Assembly (NCBI GenBank): GCA_965644315.1
Contig: CBFFRQ010000019.1
Coordinates: 1 to 64,000 of the forward strand
DNA from: Caecitellus pseudoparvulus
Taxonomy: Eukaryota; Bigyra: Bicosoecida
Direction of reading: 5' to 3'
Length of the DNA: 64,000 nt
In this document: piece by piece, positions 10,606-19,446 of the stretch
Layout of the letters: each line of letters opens with the position of its first letter
Numbering within the stretch: the stretch's first letter is position 1
Program-made: the position numbers and the translations under genes
The notes under the pieces: model-generated
What the model saw: only the letters and a program-made list of their open reading frames with translations
The model's database searches: none
Told to the model about the DNA's origin: nothing

Positions 10606-11313
10606 GCCGCTGAAGCACTGGAGGCATTTGCTGGGCCCTTGCGGCAAAAGTTGCTCCCGAATTCTGGGGGTGCCGCTGACGGCAAAAGTTTCTACTGGCC
10701 CCACGAGGTGGTCGCCGCACCTCCCGGATGGACGAAAGTCCTGAAAACGTGCATCCGGTACTGTGGGACCGTGTTTGATCACGTGGTAGAAGCTCAACTT
10801 CAGGGCGCAGGCGTGGAACGCGGGCAGCCCGCCGCGGACCTCGCGCGGCGAGCCCGCTACACGGCCGCCACGCCTGCTGCCTGGACCATGCCAAGCCACC
10901 TCGCTCCCGGGCGAGATGGCGCAGCAGAGGAGCAAGAAAGTGAGTGATAAAAGCTTGCTTTGGGTTGATAGTGCATTCTAAGATGTTATTCCGAAATTCC
11001 CAGTGTCGTAACGCGCGGCGGGGCCGTTTTGGGTCGCGGGGTGGCGCGGTGTGCGCGGGGTCGCCGCGGCGCCCCCAACACGCCAAGGCCGAAACCCGCG
11101 CCCAACTCGCCCAACAGGCGCCGAACGCCTGAATGACGACGAAGAACATTAAAGTACCATGTTCCTGATGGAACATGCTCATTTCACACGGTGACTCACC
11201 ATGTTTCGTGCAAGATATGTGCGCGACGCAAGCGAGAACCGTGGCCCGCTTCTTTCGAGGAGCAAGTGTGAGGTGAGTGTGGTGAAAACAAGAGGCTACA
11301 ATGCATTGAACTT
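10606..11313 (+). mobile_element. 3' fragment of a different retrotransposon (element C)
   Basis: 708 bases bounded by telomeric repeats on both sides. The right end is CAATGCATTGAACTT, the same terminus as B and D, and it is followed by CCTAACC repeats. The body does not match the 3' UTR of A, B or D and lacks hairpins 1 and 2. It has its own perfect hairpin at 11158-11177. It is read as the 3' end of another element family that uses the same terminal sequence. No coding region recognised. Confidence 0.65.
11158..11177 (+). other. Perfect 8-bp hairpin in element C
   Basis: CATGTTCC-TGAT-GGAACATG, about 140 bases before the element end. It may play the part of hairpin 2 of the other elements. 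Confidence 0.6.
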
Positions 11314-11344
11314 CCTAACCCTAACCCTAACCCTAACCCTAACC
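11314..11344 (+). repeat. Interstitial telomeric repeat between C and B'
   Basis: 31 bases of regular CCCTAA repeat (about five units), directly joined to the truncated 5' end of B'. Two Cs at the join are shared by the telomere and the element, a microhomology junction. Confidence 0.95.
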
Positions 11345-11576
11345 GGGCTACACGAAGCCGGTGCCCAGTGCTGTGAACAGGCAGACTCGAGATGTGCGCA
11401 CGCGGAGGACACAGCGTACGTACTTCCCTGACCGCTCACAGCGCGGGCCACCCCGGTCCTTCTCCCAGCAGTCCACCTTGTTTGATCACGGCCTGGTCCA
11501 AGGAAGACAGTCCACTTCCATGGGAGATGGTCCTGAGAGTGGAGGAGGGGCAGCAGAGGGGGCAGGCGGGCAGTAG
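11345..11576 (+). pseudogene. C-terminal remnant of LINE polyprotein, element B'
   Basis: Last 76 codons of the element B frame, running from the truncation point to the TAG. Contains the conserved RTYFP and QSTLFD segments seen at the C terminus of D. Too short to have enzymatic function. Confidence 0.8.
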
Positions 11577-11591
11577 CAGGCTTACGTATGT

Positions 11592-11607
11592 CGTGGTGAC
11601 AACCACG
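11592..11607 (+). other. 3' UTR hairpin 1 of element B'
   Basis: Identical copy of the B hairpin (CGTGGT-GACA-ACCACG). Confidence 0.7.
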
Positions 11608-12183
11608 GTCACCCTCCTGCGAAGCAGCGCCCCTGCTGAAGCTCCCCCTGATGATTGACGAATAGCTCTGCGAAAGGAGGAGAAATTGCTGAACGAATGG
11701 TCCACGGGCACTTACCTGACGATGATGGAGCCTCCTGAAGTCCTCGAAGAAGCCCTGCGGCAACGCGGGTGGAACAAGCCGTGCTTGACGTACGGACGTC
11801 CCACGCGCGGCGCCGCAGGCATAGACTCACCGGCTCCGGACTCAGCATCCAAGTGCAAGAGAAGTTTGACCTTGATATGAAGAAAGTATCCTGTGGAAGG
11901 GAAGGGGTGCTGCGGCGCGCACTCGTGCGCCAGGCGGTCCCTCCGCTGCCGCGGCGTTTCGAGCGAAACGCCACAGCAGCACCCCTCCCTCACAACGGCC
12001 TGCAGTTGCCCCGCAAGGTTCTCTCGCGGCAGCAGGCATGTCGAAGGCAACAAGCATGAAGAATGGTGCAGAGAAGTGAGTTGGATTATGATGTGAAGTG
12101 CTGATTGACGAGCGCGCCACCTGGATGAACTCTCTGTGGTGTGGTTCAAGCTGGCCAAGGACGGGACTTTCTCCCCTTGGGGC

Positions 12184-12200
12184 GGGCGTAGGACACGCCC
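12184..12200 (+). other. 3' UTR hairpin 2 of element B'
   Basis: Identical copy of GGGCGT-AGGAC-ACGCCC. Confidence 0.7.
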
Positions 12201-12378
12201 TAGCAAGCGGTGACCTCTACAACGGTCGCAAGACTGTGTTGGTTGCAGATCCACGCAAGTGGAAGCCGCTGTGGCGCTTCTGCAGTGCATTCGTGCACGG
12301 CAGCGAGCGCCGCATGTGACGCCCAAGCCGAACCGCGCAAGTTGCAAGCGTGGAGGTGAAGTGCAATGCATTGAACAG

Positions 12379-12401
12379 CTAACCCTAACCCCTAACCCTA
12401 A
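12379..12401 (+). repeat. Interstitial telomere-like repeat after element B'
   Basis: Same 23 bases as 10583-10605, including the irregular four-C unit; here it is followed by element D. Confidence 0.85.
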
Positions 12402-12402
12402 A

Positions 12403-12788
12403 CAGCTATAGGGGAAAAGCTTCTTACAACCGAGGACCTTGTGCTGCTGCAGCATGCAGCTGCGATCCAAAGTGCACAGCGAGCGTACGCATCTCTGCGC
12501 AGCATGAAGCAAGTTGCGGCTGGAGACTCATCTGACTCTGATGTACAAGCTATTCCGATGGCTAACACGACTGCTGAAGAGTCTCCAGAAGATGATCTTG
12601 AACTTTTCACCCGCCTCCTTCGACGGTTCTCCCCTCCCGATGCATCCATTCAGACTGCCATGCCCCCAGTCCTTCTTCCAGGGCTGCACACACTATTGGA
12701 AGAACTGAACTATGACTACGTGCAACTCAACGGAGGCGGTCCCCAGATCAGAGGAGAGATGGATCAGAGATGGCTCACCTCATGTTGA
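12403..12788 (+). pseudogene. Upstream coding segment of element D, frameshifted
   Basis: Open from the truncation point; matches A's segment from AAGEPLF to LLPGLH (for example LVLLQHAA, PPVLLPGLH). It ends at a stop after a deletion that removes about 30 residues relative to A and shifts the frame. The downstream frame resumes as the main endonuclease-RT frame. Confidence 0.75.
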
Positions 12789-15700
12789 TCTTGGTAGACC
12801 CACAGCGGAATGAGCTTGTGCTATGGAACCCAGACGAACCAACACAAAGCACATCCATCCCAATGGTCAACTGTATGGACCATCTGCACTCCCAAGGGAT
12901 CGACACTGTCTACAGAGTTTCAGCAAAGAAGCATACGGGAGCCCCCACTTCTCTCCGGGACCGAGTGAGAAGAGCCCTCCTGAAGCTCAAAGAGCGATAC
13001 CCACCCTTTCCGTTCGTGGATGCGGAGGGGATGGTCCACATGAAGACCTACATCGCAAGCCGATCTACACGGATCACCATGCCAACTGGTCGCCCAACCC
13101 GAAAGCAAGCCGCATCAGAACAATACGTCAGAGAGCATGATCCACTCCTGCAACTCATACCCAGTCCGTCTCCACCACTCAAGACAGACTGGACGCAGAG
13201 TCCACATACCCCAATCGGCCGTGCAGCCACGACCCAAGTCGCTCTTGTCTCATGGAACGTCGCTGGGGCAGGGGGGCAACACCTACATGAGCTGATCCTG
13301 TGCACAAAGTCAGTGATCAAGCGGTCAGCACGCCTGGTTATGTGTCTCACTGAGCCAGGTGGACGTGGAGTCCTGGACACTGAGGTGATGGGGCTTCAGT
13401 GTTTTCGTCCCAGCCCACCCGAACGACCTCCAGGCAGAAGCGAGGTAGCTATGCTTGTCGATAGCCGGCTGAATGCCTCCCTTCTCCCAGGACTAGGGCT
13501 TGATGGCCGCTGTTTGGTAGCCTGCTCCATCCCCTGCAAGCCCTTGCCTCTTGCTGTGATCGGAGCGTATGTCCCGAATTGGCATACAGCCCAAAGGAAG
13601 AAGGCGCTTGCAGACCCCGACACCAAACTCCCACACCGGCAGGAGATGTGGGAGCAGCTTACCCATGCTGTTCAATCACTACGCCACACCCACATGATAG
13701 CGCTCATGGGAGACTTGAACTGTCACCCTGGCGACTCTGGCATGAAGTGCTGGGACACAGAGGCGTGGGAAAACAGGACAGGAGTTCCCGATCCTACAGA
13801 TGATGTTGGAGTACTCGATGCACTTTGCAGAGAAGGGGGGCTCCAGCCAGCGGGGAAGAGTGGGGACTCAACACAGGCGACGTTCAAGCGTGCCCTTGAT
13901 CATGTACTCATCTGTCCAAGGCTGATGCACCACCTAAGACAGCCGTTAAAAGTGACAACCACATTCTCTCGCTCAGGCAAACGAAACCCAGCCAAGATGG
14001 AGCTGAGCGACCATCACCTTCTGTCAGTCATAGTTGCTGTCAAGCTGAAGGGGCAAGCAAGGAAACTTCGCTCAACCCATCGCCAAGCCACTGCCCCTCC
14101 TTGGTGGCCGTCTGCAACGCCAGAAGGATCAAACGCCCAACTCCACTTCAGAACTGCGGTCAAGCAGTCACTGGAGACTGCCCTGGCAGCGCCACTTGCA
14201 GACTCGTCGAAGCAGCTTACAGAGCTGGATGACATCATTGGCCTTGCAGCTCGCGACACCCACTCGCACTGCAAGGTGTTGAGCACAGAACATCTCCAAG
14301 TACTCACGCATGTGCGATCACTCAGCTCACAAAAGAAGAAGCTGACCGCGAAGGTGTCCCGCCTCCGAAAGAAGCTCGATCGTACCCGGCGACATCACGC
14401 ACTTCTGCGAGGCGCAACGGATGAGGTCCGGAAGAGGAAAGCACGCTCCTTGTGGGAACAGCAGCAGATGCTGAACGAAGACATTGACGCCACGCAGCGT
14501 CTGCGAAAACAAGCAATGAGAAAATGCTCGAGACTCGCAGCCAAGAAGCACCGATCTGCACTCCGCCAAGTGAAGCAAAGGCTCCGTGAGCTGATTCATG
14601 TTGATCCCTTTGCGGCGCATACACACATACGCCGTCTGTCTGGGCGGGGTCGGCGCACCTCCTCAACTCCACTGCAAGCGGTGTACAACACGGAAGGGTT
14701 CCTCGTTACGAGCCCCGACGAGGTCAAGGCCACCGTTCGTGAACAGATGGCCGACATCATTGGACCCAGACAGCAGCAGGTGATTCCCCTCGAGTTCGGA
14801 CTATCCAGGTTCCTACCAACAAACTGCGCACACTTCGTGCCACCAGAAACGTGGCTTCCAGTGACAGACGTGGCTGTCTCTCATATCGACAAGCTAAGCC
14901 TTCATCGAAGTCCCGGACCAGGACATTACCAAGCCGAGCACCTGAAGTACTCACCGCTACCCGTGAAGCGAAAGTACGCGAGGGTTCTACTAGATGCCTT
15001 GCAGCAAGGCCAGCCACCAGCTACCTACCACAGTGGGGTTGGCACACTTCTCCCAAAGAAGACCAGCAAGCCAGGCCGAGTCTGCACGTATAGACTCATA
15101 GTGTGCCGTCCTCCGCAGGCGAAGCTTTTCTTCTCCCTGGTTGCGACCTGTGTCGAAAGCTGGATGAAGACTTGGATATCCAAAGAGCAGGCAGGCTTTA
15201 CACGTACTCGAAACACCCATGAGCAAATCCTTGCACTGCAGGAGGCTGCGAATGAGTACGTAAGGGTCTCTGCTGGGCGGTCTGTTCTGATCCTGTTTGT
15301 CGATTTCAAGGGAGCATTTGACACAGTCAGTCACTCGGCCATCCTTGAGATCCTCACGGCTGCTCATCTTCCCCAACCCCTACTGGCCTGTGTCAAAGAC
15401 TACATGACGCGAGCAAGCGTCGCCATACACACTGCACATGGTCTTTGCGATCCGATACCGGTCACGAACGGTGTTCCCCAGGGCGGCGCACTCTCTCCTC
15501 TCCTGTTCAAGATCGCTATTGACATTCTGTCTCAGCGGCTTCATGAGCTTCCCTACCAAGGCATTGTTGGAGCAGGAATCAGAACTCCCCATGGCCACAT
15601 CACGCATACACTGTATGCTGATGACCTTGCATGTGTGGCCACTTCCCCTGCCGCGCTGCTCCGAATGTTCCAGGAAGTGAAAGCTCTTGGCGAGCGTGTG

Positions 15701-17677
15701 GGGCTTGCCATCAACCCAGGGAAATCAGGAGTCATGATCGTCACAAGTGCCTCAGCCAGCCGTGGGGTTTCTGCAACAGAGCGGCGTAAGGGCCTGTGGA
15801 GATCAAAGTGGCTCAAGTCAGGCTCCATGTTGAAGGTGAAAGGCGTCCCTATCCAGCGGACAAGCACCTATACCTACCTTGGGGCACCACTGTCAGACAA
15901 CACCAACCGCACCAGACTCCTTGCGATCAGACAGGCCAGCATCTCATGCTGTCAAGCGGGCTTCTCCTGTGGAGCCCTGCTGAGTAGTAGGTGGCTGGAC
16001 GTCAACCTGAAGCACCGAATGAGCGCGGCCTCCATCACAAGCGCAGCAGACTATATCCTTGCGACCCAAGTTCGGAACTCAGTCCTCCCCCTCCGAGATG
16101 TTGACCGGGGACTTGCCAAAGCACTAAGCAAATCCCACCTTGGCATGCAGAGCTCGCTCATGCGCATGCACAATTTCTCCAAGCTGGCTGTCTGTGGGAT
16201 TCTGCCTGCACACATCCGAGCTACCAAGCACAGGGTCAACATCTTCAGGAGACTACTGAAAGGGATCAATCAAAGCACCCCAGCAGCAATCGCTCTCAAG
16301 TACACCCTCCCCGATGCCATCGAACGCCTGCCAACCGATGTGGACATGCAGCTCGTCTTGAGGACCAATATTAGCCTGGACAAACCTGCTCCAAATGGTG
16401 TGCCAGACTCTTGGGCTCTGCACGGCTTGCTCGACTTGTGGCTCTACGGAGCACTCCCAGACAGAGCGGATGTACTGTGTTACTGCACCCCAGCTGATGA
16501 AGAAGAAGTGAGCTTGGACTGTGGTCTCGATGTCTGCCGAGGCATGGATGCACTTCCGTTGAAGGTGGAGCTTCTTGGTCTTGCAGCCGCAGAGTCCAGC
16601 TCGTTCCTTTGTGCACCGGTCTTCGCAGCGTCCACACCTTGGGCAACACGTCAGCGCATCATTGAGTCGTATCAGCACATCGCACCAACAGTGACCTGTC
16701 CAGAAGTTCAGTACTCTACCACAAGCGAGATTCCGCGAGCACGACGTCCAAAGCCCTACCACGTTGGACCTGGCGCACGGCTCTTCGTTTGGCTCCATCC
16801 CATCCCCTCGGCTGCGAGCCCACTCCTCTGGGCCTGCGAAGAAGAGCAGGAAAAGCGAGTAAAGGTTCACCTGTGGCAGACTTTGCAGGTGCTACACGGC
16901 GACGACTTCCCAACCTGCTTCAGAGAGTGCCCTCTCTGCCAGAGCCGCATGTGGCCTAGCCTTCACGAGCACATCTTGCTTTCCTGCACACACCCTCCAC
17001 TGGCTGAGTCTAGAACAGCAGCTCTCAAAAGCACCCTTCAACTCGCACTTCAATCTGCGGAAGAAGCTTCACGCAAGCCCCGACCTTGTCGCGTTGCTGT
17101 CCCTCAACTTCTGGTTGCAGCTCTGCATCGCTGGGAAGCGGGCCTCTATCTCCGCACCCCGGAGCGGAAGGTCATGCTCCGCTTCCTTCTCTGTGGTCAA
17201 TGGCCCTTCCGTTGGGGCACGGCGGCTGACCTGCAACTTGTGTCGAAGGAGGAGGCATCCGTGCTCTCGAACCCACACCTGTCCTTCCGCAACTCTGCCG
17301 GGCCACTCCTCCCTCCTTCCTGCTGGAAACAAATGGTGGCGAAGGCGGCCGACTTCTCATCAACTGCGTGGGACGAATGTGTGAAGCGTATGCTCAAACT
17401 CACCTCTCAAGAGTTTCTACCTGTGCAAAAGCATGCACGGTATCTGTGGTGGGCGGCGCATGGGCGGGGAAGTACACTACCTGGGTCGTCAAGACCTCTC
17501 CCAAGTGCGGTAAGCAAACACACCGCCAGGGTCCGGGCGAGGCGGTTTGAGCGTACATACTTCCCCGTGCGCACGGAGCGGCGCGCTCCGCGCTCCTTCA
17601 GTGCGCAGTCCACGCTGTTTGATGTTGGTGTTTCCAGGCCCGACATACCATCCAGTCCGGGTTCTGACTTGGAGTAG
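12770..17677 (+). CDS. LINE APE-endonuclease / reverse transcriptase, element D
   Basis: 1,635-codon open frame, the best preserved copy in the window. The ATG at 12770 is only the first in frame; the ancestral protein began further upstream. Residues about 155-425 form the APE-type endonuclease: WNVAG, CLTEPG, MGDLN (near 314), ALDHV and LSDHH (near 413). Residues about 450-620 are Lys/Arg-rich and probably bind nucleic acid. The reverse transcriptase spans about 700-1000: KLFFSL, LFVDFKGAFD, GVPQGGALSPLLF and YADD (near 948). A C-terminal CPLC-x8-H-x-H-x4-C motif lies at 1387-1407. The C-terminal end is basic. It would act in the nucleus, cutting or capturing a DNA 3' end and copying element RNA onto it. 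Position among telomeric repeats suggests telomere preference, which is inference. Confidence 0.9.
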   Translation: MAHLMLILVDPQRNELVLWNPDEPTQSTSIPMVNCMDHLHSQGIDTVYRVSAKKHTGAPTSLRDRVRRALLKLKERYPPFPFVDAEGMVHMKTYIASRSTRITMPTGRPTRKQAASEQYVREHDPLLQLIPSPSPPLKTDWTQSPHTPIGRAATTQVALVSWNVAGAGGQHLHELILCTKSVIKRSARLVMCLTEPGGRGVLDTEVMGLQCFRPSPPERPPGRSEVAMLVDSRLNASLLPGLGLDGRCLVACSIPCKPLPLAVIGAYVPNWHTAQRKKALADPDTKLPHRQEMWEQLTHAVQSLRHTHMIALMGDLNCHPGDSGMKCWDTEAWENRTGVPDPTDDVGVLDALCREGGLQPAGKSGDSTQATFKRALDHVLICPRLMHHLRQPLKVTTTFSRSGKRNPAKMELSDHHLLSVIVAVKLKGQARKLRSTHRQATAPPWWPSATPEGSNAQLHFRTAVKQSLETALAAPLADSSKQLTELDDIIGLAARDTHSHCKVLSTEHLQVLTHVRSLSSQKKKLTAKVSRLRKKLDRTRRHHALLRGATDEVRKRKARSLWEQQQMLNEDIDATQRLRKQAMRKCSRLAAKKHRSALRQVKQRLRELIHVDPFAAHTHIRRLSGRGRRTSSTPLQAVYNTEGFLVTSPDEVKATVREQMADIIGPRQQQVIPLEFGLSRFLPTNCAHFVPPETWLPVTDVAVSHIDKLSLHRSPGPGHYQAEHLKYSPLPVKRKYARVLLDALQQGQPPATYHSGVGTLLPKKTSKPGRVCTYRLIVCRPPQAKLFFSLVATCVESWMKTWISKEQAGFTRTRNTHEQILALQEAANEYVRVSAGRSVLILFVDFKGAFDTVSHSAILEILTAAHLPQPLLACVKDYMTRASVAIHTAHGLCDPIPVTNGVPQGGALSPLLFKIAIDILSQRLHELPYQGIVGAGIRTPHGHITHTLYADDLACVATSPAALLRMFQEVKALGERVGLAINPGKSGVMIVTSASASRGVSATERRKGLWRSKWLKSGSMLKVKGVPIQRTSTYTYLGAPLSDNTNRTRLLAIRQASISCCQAGFSCGALLSSRWLDVNLKHRMSAASITSAADYILATQVRNSVLPLRDVDRGLAKALSKSHLGMQSSLMRMHNFSKLAVCGILPAHIRATKHRVNIFRRLLKGINQSTPAAIALKYTLPDAIERLPTDVDMQLVLRTNISLDKPAPNGVPDSWALHGLLDLWLYGALPDRADVLCYCTPADEEEVSLDCGLDVCRGMDALPLKVELLGLAAAESSSFLCAPVFAASTPWATRQRIIESYQHIAPTVTCPEVQYSTTSEIPRARRPKPYHVGPGARLFVWLHPIPSAASPLLWACEEEQEKRVKVHLWQTLQVLHGDDFPTCFRECPLCQSRMWPSLHEHILLSCTHPPLAESRTAALKSTLQLALQSAEEASRKPRPCRVAVPQLLVAALHRWEAGLYLRTPERKVMLRFLLCGQWPFRWGTAADLQLVSKEEASVLSNPHLSFRNSAGPLLPPSCWKQMVAKAADFSSTAWDECVKRMLKLTSQEFLPVQKHARYLWWAAHGRGSTLPGSSRPLPSAVSKHTARVRARRFERTYFPVRTERRAPRSFSAQSTLFDVGVSRPDIPSSPGSDLE

Positions 17678-17732
17678 TCCGTGAGAATCCCCTGGTAAAC
17701 GCTGGCGGATCTGTGGAAACAAGATGGAAAGG

Positions 17733-17748
17733 CGTGGTGAGAACCACG
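17733..17748 (+). other. 3' UTR hairpin 1 of element D (GAGA tetraloop)
   Basis: CGTGGT-GAGA-ACCACG, 55 bases after the stop codon. Same stem as A and B; the loop is a true GNRA tetraloop. Confidence 0.75.
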
Positions 17749-18546
17749 ATGGAAACTGTGGGCTTGGAAATCTTGGCAACGCTGGCCAGGTGGCCGGCCT
17801 TCATCTTGGCTTCTTTCTGCGAAGAAGAGAGAAATAAGTCCAAGATTGACGCATGAGTACTTAGATGGAGGCCTTGGATCCATGAGAAGCCCTTTGTATC
17901 CTCCTGTGGCGGCGCGTGCGGAAGTAGCCGTGCCCCACGCACGGGCGCAAGGCACGCCGCCACCTGGAAGAGGACTCACCAGGATCCAGCCCGTCCACAA
18001 GTACTTCATCGACCTACATGCGCAGAAAGGAGCGGAAAGAGTGTGGAACATGTCAGGAACAAGGTGTTCTTCAAGCGTTCGGCGGGGCAGGCAGCGCGTG
18101 GTGCTGCCAAGTGCACTGCCCCACCGTGAAACGCCCCCACCTGTCCCGGGCACTGAGGCCCATGTAGGGCCCACAGTGGGACGAAGTCCCGGGCCCGAGT
18201 CGGAAACCGGCCCGGGATAATGGGGGAAGTTGAATTGTGAACTGATGGAATGTCTGAGTGGGTTGCGCTGGCTGCGCACCCCCCCCACGAGACCGAGCTC
18301 TGGCCCCCTCGCGGGCATGTGGACCTTTCTACCAAGGGGCGGGCGTTGAAACGCCCTAGCGAAGCGGCGGCTTATACAACGGACTCACGTCTGTGCTGGC
18401 TGCAGATCCATTAACATGGTAGCCGCTGTGGTGTACATCGTGGCGCATTCGTGCGCGACGGTGAGCAGGACACCACGTGTGATGCCCCAGCTGCACCGCG
18501 CCTGTGGCAAGCGTGGAAGCGAATTGCAATGCATTGAACTGTCTAA
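17749..18546 (+). other. 3' UTR of element D
   Basis: About 800 non-coding bases with hairpin 2 (18341-18356) and the shared terminal domain ending in ATGCATTGAAC. Reverse-strand open frames here are read-through of the truncated RCC1 gene or chance. Confidence 0.7.
18341..18356 (+). other. 3' UTR hairpin 2 of element D
   Basis: GGGCGT-TGAA-ACGCCC followed by CTAGCGAAG. Stem covaries with element A. Confidence 0.75.
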
Positions 18547-19180
18547 CACGGCGCCAGCTGCAGATGGATCCTCATCATCACCGATGTTGTCAGTGCCACT
18601 GTACCCGAGTTGGCCGTAAAACCCATAACCCCAGCACATCACATCACCACTGCTCAACAGAACACATGTGTAGCTGGCACCAGCTGACACCTGAGTGGCG
18701 GTCAGACCTGTGCCCAGGTTCACGGCGCCAGCTGCAGATGGATCCTCATCATCACCGATGTTGTCAGTGCCACTGTACCCGAGTTGGCCGTAAAACCCAT
18801 AACCCCAGCACATCACATCACCACTGCTCAACACAGCACATGTGTGTACGGCACCAGCTGACACCTGCGTGGCGGTCACACTTGTACCGAGGTTCACGGC
18901 TCCAGCTGCAGATGGATGCTCATCATCACCGATGTTGTCAGTGCCACTGTACCCGAGTTGGCCGTTCGATCCACGACCCCAGCACATCACATCACCACTG
19001 CTCAGCACAGCACATGTGTGGTCGTCACCAGCTGACACCTGCGTGGCGGTCAGACCTGTGCCCAGGTTCACGGCGCCAGCTGCAGATGGGTGCTCGTTGT
19101 CACCGATGTTGTCAGTGCCACTATACCCGAGACGGCCGTAAAACCCATAACCCCAGCAAAGTACATTGGATTGGTCAGTG
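18547..19180 (-). repeat. 174-bp tandem repeats encoding RCC1 units
   Basis: Unit starts at about 18547, 18721, 18895 and 19069, exactly 174 bases (58 codons) apart, with high identity between units. The outermost unit is cut by element D. Recent unit duplication or gene conversion is implied. Confidence 0.9.
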
Positions 19181-19446
19181 AAGCATGAATGAAAGCCTCC
19201 TGCTGAAACTGTGGGACTTGAAGGAAGGCCTGTGCTCATGCGCCTATTGAAGGAAACTGAAGTCGATTGGTGCCTCAGCCCGCGAAGGGTGCTATTCTTG
19301 CTGAATGCATGCGCATTTCCTGCCAGCAAGGCTAGCAACACGATGTTAAAACGCAGTTCCAGAGACCCCCGCGCACTCTGCCACTTCCCCCGGGAAGCCT
19401 TGGCTTTCTTGGTATCAAATGAAAACATGTTGTCAAGAGTTCTCAT
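18547..19446 (-). pseudogene. RCC1-repeat secreted or membrane protein, 3' end lost at element D junction
   Basis: Start chosen at the ATG ending at 19446, giving a basic N-terminal stretch then a hydrophobic segment FNIVLLALLAGNAHAF that could be a signal peptide or anchor. After a linker come four near-identical 58-residue units of the RCC1 beta-propeller type (HTCAVLSSGDVMCWG, NGQLGYSGTDNIG). At 18547, in the middle of a repeat, the frame passes into the 3' end of element D and continues only by chance to about 18385. A complete propeller normally has about seven blades, so at least three are missing. Probably non-functional. The ligand of such extracellular propellers is unknown. Confidence 0.8.

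Larger units (their letters stand above)
11345..12378 (+). mobile_element. 5'-truncated retrotransposon copy B'
   Basis: Repeats 9549-10582 at a constant offset of 1,796 bases with no indel, and every open frame in it translates identically to B. It contains the last 76 codons of the LINE polyprotein (stop TAG ending at 11576), hairpin 1 at 11592-11607, hairpin 2 at 12184-12200 and the ATGCATTGAAC terminus. It is either a very recent independent insertion from the same source or a segmental copy made by recombination. Confidence 0.9.
12402..18546 (+). mobile_element. 5'-truncated non-LTR retrotransposon D with open ENDO-RT frame
   Basis: Starts at a point matching about 1815 in element A, so the N-terminal region is missing. 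The rest is well preserved: coding to 17677, hairpins 1 and 2, and the terminus CAATGCATTGAACTG (about 18530-18543). Only TCTAA, a telomere-like trace, separates it from host sequence, where it abuts a truncated RCC1-repeat gene. It is the innermost element and so the oldest addition in the stack. Confidence 0.9.

Noticed and set aside
18547-19180. Regular 174-bp repeats as a possible CRISPR or satellite
   Set aside because: Units are coding, contiguous and encode RCC1 blades; there are no spacers.
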